This document shows, one piece after another, positions 62,161 to 64,000 of a stretch of 64,000 nt of DNA. Location of the stretch: the NCBI GenBank assembly GCA_020635015.1, contig JACKAP010000005.1:62001-126000 (forward strand). Reading direction: 5' to 3'. Position 1 is the stretch's first letter; the number at the start of each line of letters is the position of its first letter. Under the pieces are notes generated by a model, which worked only from the letters and a program-made list of their open reading frames with translations, did not search any database and had not been told where the DNA came from. Source of the DNA: Calditrichia bacterium. Lineage in GTDB: Bacteria; Calditrichota; Calditrichia; RBG-13-44-9; J075. The translations under genes were made by a program, and so were the position numbers.

Positions 62161-64000
62161 GTGTTCAGCAGATTGAGATCGGTTCTGCCCGGCCTGTTTG
62201 CAGGTTCCGCCCTCCTCGGCTGGGCGCTGCTGCTGGCGGTTGCCTGTCCGCTGCGAGGACAGTCGCTTCAGATTGTCGATTACAACTACGAACAGGGCCT
62301 TCCCACCAATCTGATCAAAAAAACGATTCAGGATTCCACCGGCTTTATCTGGATCGCCTCCGATGACGGGGTGGTGCGCTTTGACGGCGAGAACTTCAAG
62401 GTATATACCATCGGCCTGCCCAGCCGCTTCATCAAAGACCTCTGCATCACCCGCGACGGGGCACTGCTGGCGGTGACCGACCTCGGCATCAGCCGCATGG
62501 AAAACCCGGCCAGCAGCGACAGCTTCGCACTATACATTCCCGGTCATAGCGAAAGCAGCGACAGCGCCTTGTTTTATCCCAAATCGGTCTATGAAGACCG
62601 GTCCGGCACTTTGTGGATCGGCGAAAACAATGATATTGTGTGCTACCGCGAGGGTAAACTGCGGCGCTATCCATTGGAACGGGCATTTGTCTCGGAAAGT
62701 TTTGCCCGGGCCTCACTTTTCTTCGAAGACGAGCGGGGGAGGCTGTTCGCCACTTCAGAAAAGGGCTACCTGCTGTATTACAACCCGGATCACGACGCAT
62801 TTGAAGCGCTGCTGCTCACCGAAAGCCAGGCGAATGTCAGCATTCATGCCTTGCTGCATCTGCCCGGGGGGAAGATCTGGGCCGGCGGCAGCAACGGGCT
62901 ATTCGAACTGCGTTTTACGAGCAGCCTGTCCGGCATGTTCTGGAAACCCCTGCCTTTCACCCAGACCGTTTCCGCACTGAAGCGGGCGCCTTCCGGCGAG
63001 GTATACATCGGCAGTTGGCGGTCCGGGCTCTACCGCTGGGCAATCGGACGTGAAGGCGCCCTGCCGCGCAAAATCCAGGAATTTCCCCATCAGGTAGTCA
63101 ACGATCTTTTTTTCGACCGCGACGGGGAATTGTGGGTCAGTTCGGATGATGGCCTGACGATCGTTCACCCCTCTCTTTTCCAGAAAATCACCCTGGACAC
63201 TCCGAACTATTTCATCCTCGCCCTGGCCGCCACCCCGCAGGGTACGGTTTTCGCCAGTGAAGGCGAATCGGTTTATAAGCTGAGCGGCGAATCCGGGAGC
63301 ATCGTCTCCGAGCGGATCTACGCAATACCGGACGGGCGCATCGCCAGCCTGGCCAGTGACGGCCGGCAACTATGGATCGGCAACAACAAAGGCGCCGTCA
63401 TCCGCACCGATCTGGACGGACGCCCGGAGCAGGTCATCGAGCTGCCGGAGCTGCATACCGATGTGGTGGAATCGCTGGTGATCGATTCCCTGGGGCAGAT
63501 CTGGTGCGGCATCAACGGCTTTTCCGGCGTGGTGCGCATCACGCCCGGGGGCGAGGTGGCCATCTACGGCCGGCCCAAGGGAATCCACTCGGTGATTGTC
63601 CTGCTCAAGCAGGGGCCGGATGGAACGATCTATGCCGGGGGCACCGGCGAGAGCAGCTACCTGTATCGCTACGATCCCGTCGCCGACGTCTTCCAGGATC
63701 TCAGCCGGCCGCTGCCGTTTAAGATTGAAGAGCGGTTCCAGATCAATGATCTGGCCGTGGCCGGCGACAGCACGATCTGGCTGGCCTCCACCGCCGGGTT
63801 ATTGCAATTGAGCAACGGACGGGTACGCTTCCCCCGCGGCCTGGGACGGGAGGATCAATCGCTGGCAAAGGCCGTGGCGGTCGATTCCTTCGACAATGTC
63901 TGGGTCGGCAGCGAGCAGGGAGTTTTTCGCTATGCCGAGCGGCAGATGACCCATTTCGACCGCCGCTCCGGCCTGCCCAGTTCCACCATCGGCTACCGCA
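62161..64000 (+). CDS. Two-component regulator propeller sensor, 3' end outside window
   Basis: The frame opens at GTG 62161 (GGAG 7 bases upstream; a stop lies 21 bases upstream in the same frame) and stays open to the last base: 613 residues visible. Signal peptide or anchor: LLGWALLLAVACPLRGQ. The mature part starts YEQGLPTNLIKKTIQDSTGF and WIASDDGVVRFDGENF, the classic reg_prop blade, with further blades such as LWIGENND, LWVSSDDGLTIV, IWCGINGF, IWLASTAGLLQL and VWVGSEQGVFRY. Members continue with a Y_Y_Y domain, a membrane helix and a histidine kinase or other output. These are beyond the window, so the output type is unknown. Confidence 0.88.
   Translation, partial: MFSRLRSVLPGLFAGSALLGWALLLAVACPLRGQSLQIVDYNYEQGLPTNLIKKTIQDSTGFIWIASDDGVVRFDGENFKVYTIGLPSRFIKDLCITRDGALLAVTDLGISRMENPASSDSFALYIPGHSESSDSALFYPKSVYEDRSGTLWIGENNDIVCYREGKLRRYPLERAFVSESFARASLFFEDERGRLFATSEKGYLLYYNPDHDAFEALLLTESQANVSIHALLHLPGGKIWAGGSNGLFELRFTSSLSGMFWKPLPFTQTVSALKRAPSGEVYIGSWRSGLYRWAIGREGALPRKIQEFPHQVVNDLFFDRDGELWVSSDDGLTIVHPSLFQKITLDTPNYFILALAATPQGTVFASEGESVYKLSGESGSIVSERIYAIPDGRIASLASDGRQLWIGNNKGAVIRTDLDGRPEQVIELPELHTDVVESLVIDSLGQIWCGINGFSGVVRITPGGEVAIYGRPKGIHSVIVLLKQGPDGTIYAGGTGESSYLYRYDPVADVFQDLSRPLPFKIEERFQINDLAVAGDSTIWLASTAGLLQLSNGRVRFPRGLGREDQSLAKAVAVDSFDNVWVGSEQGVFRYAERQMTHFDRRSGLPSSTIGYR

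Overview
The window reads as a high-GC chromosomal segment of a bacterium of the FCB superphylum, most likely a Calditrichota/KSB1-type lineage. This rests on secreted proteins ending in the NYPNPFNP-type sorting domain, a DUF5686-like outer-membrane protein, a two-component regulator with N-terminal propellers, menaquinone genes and FCB-style fibre proteins. No 16S rRNA or tRNA is present, so the assignment is an inference.

Layout. (1) 1-16161: cell-surface and accessory genes: WD40 protein, secreted tandem trypsin-fold protein, giant BNR/sortilin-like secreted protein, muramidase, fibre-like protein, alpha/beta hydrolase, GyrI-like protein and a GMC oxidoreductase carrying four clustered cysteines. 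(2) 16439-42076: a lipid/polyketide locus: HMG-CoA reductase with an extra N-terminal domain, stand-alone malonyl-transferase, Sfp-type phosphopantetheinyl transferase, single-chain acyl-CoA carboxylase, a 3023-residue PUFA-synthase-like megasynthase (KS-AT-KS-5xACP-KR-DH), an acyl-CoA dehydrogenase and a phosphatidylcholine-synthase-like enzyme. A TPR-CHAT protease with a translationally coupled 56-residue membrane peptide sits inside it. (3) 42132-48119: menaquinone genes menE-menC-menA-menB-menH followed by the biotin transporter bioY. (4) 48292-57998: the conserved rimP-nusA-ylxQ-infB-ylxP-rbfA-truB-ribF-rpsO-pnp operon, with an intrinsic terminator just before rimP and another after pnp. 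(5) 58512-64000: two small unknown genes, a DUF5686-like outer-membrane protein and the start of a hybrid-type sensor with reg_prop propellers that runs off the window.

How the genes may work together (inference): the carboxylase would make malonyl-CoA, the AT domain and stand-alone AT would load it, the transferase would activate carrier domains, the megasynthase would build a hydroxylated or unsaturated acyl chain, and HMG-CoA reductase-like, GMC oxidoreductase and acyl-CoA dehydrogenase enzymes could tailor it. Three sequence facts make this locus unusual. All five carrier domains have Thr where the phosphopantetheine Ser is expected. The carboxylase has lost the ATP-grasp lid and most catalytic residues of its biotin carboxylase domain while keeping the biotinyl Lys and carboxyltransferase. 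The reductase carries an extra domain.

Intergenic spaces are dense with at least four families of dispersed palindromic repeats (called A, B, C and D here). Some copies are nested and some show paired stem changes.
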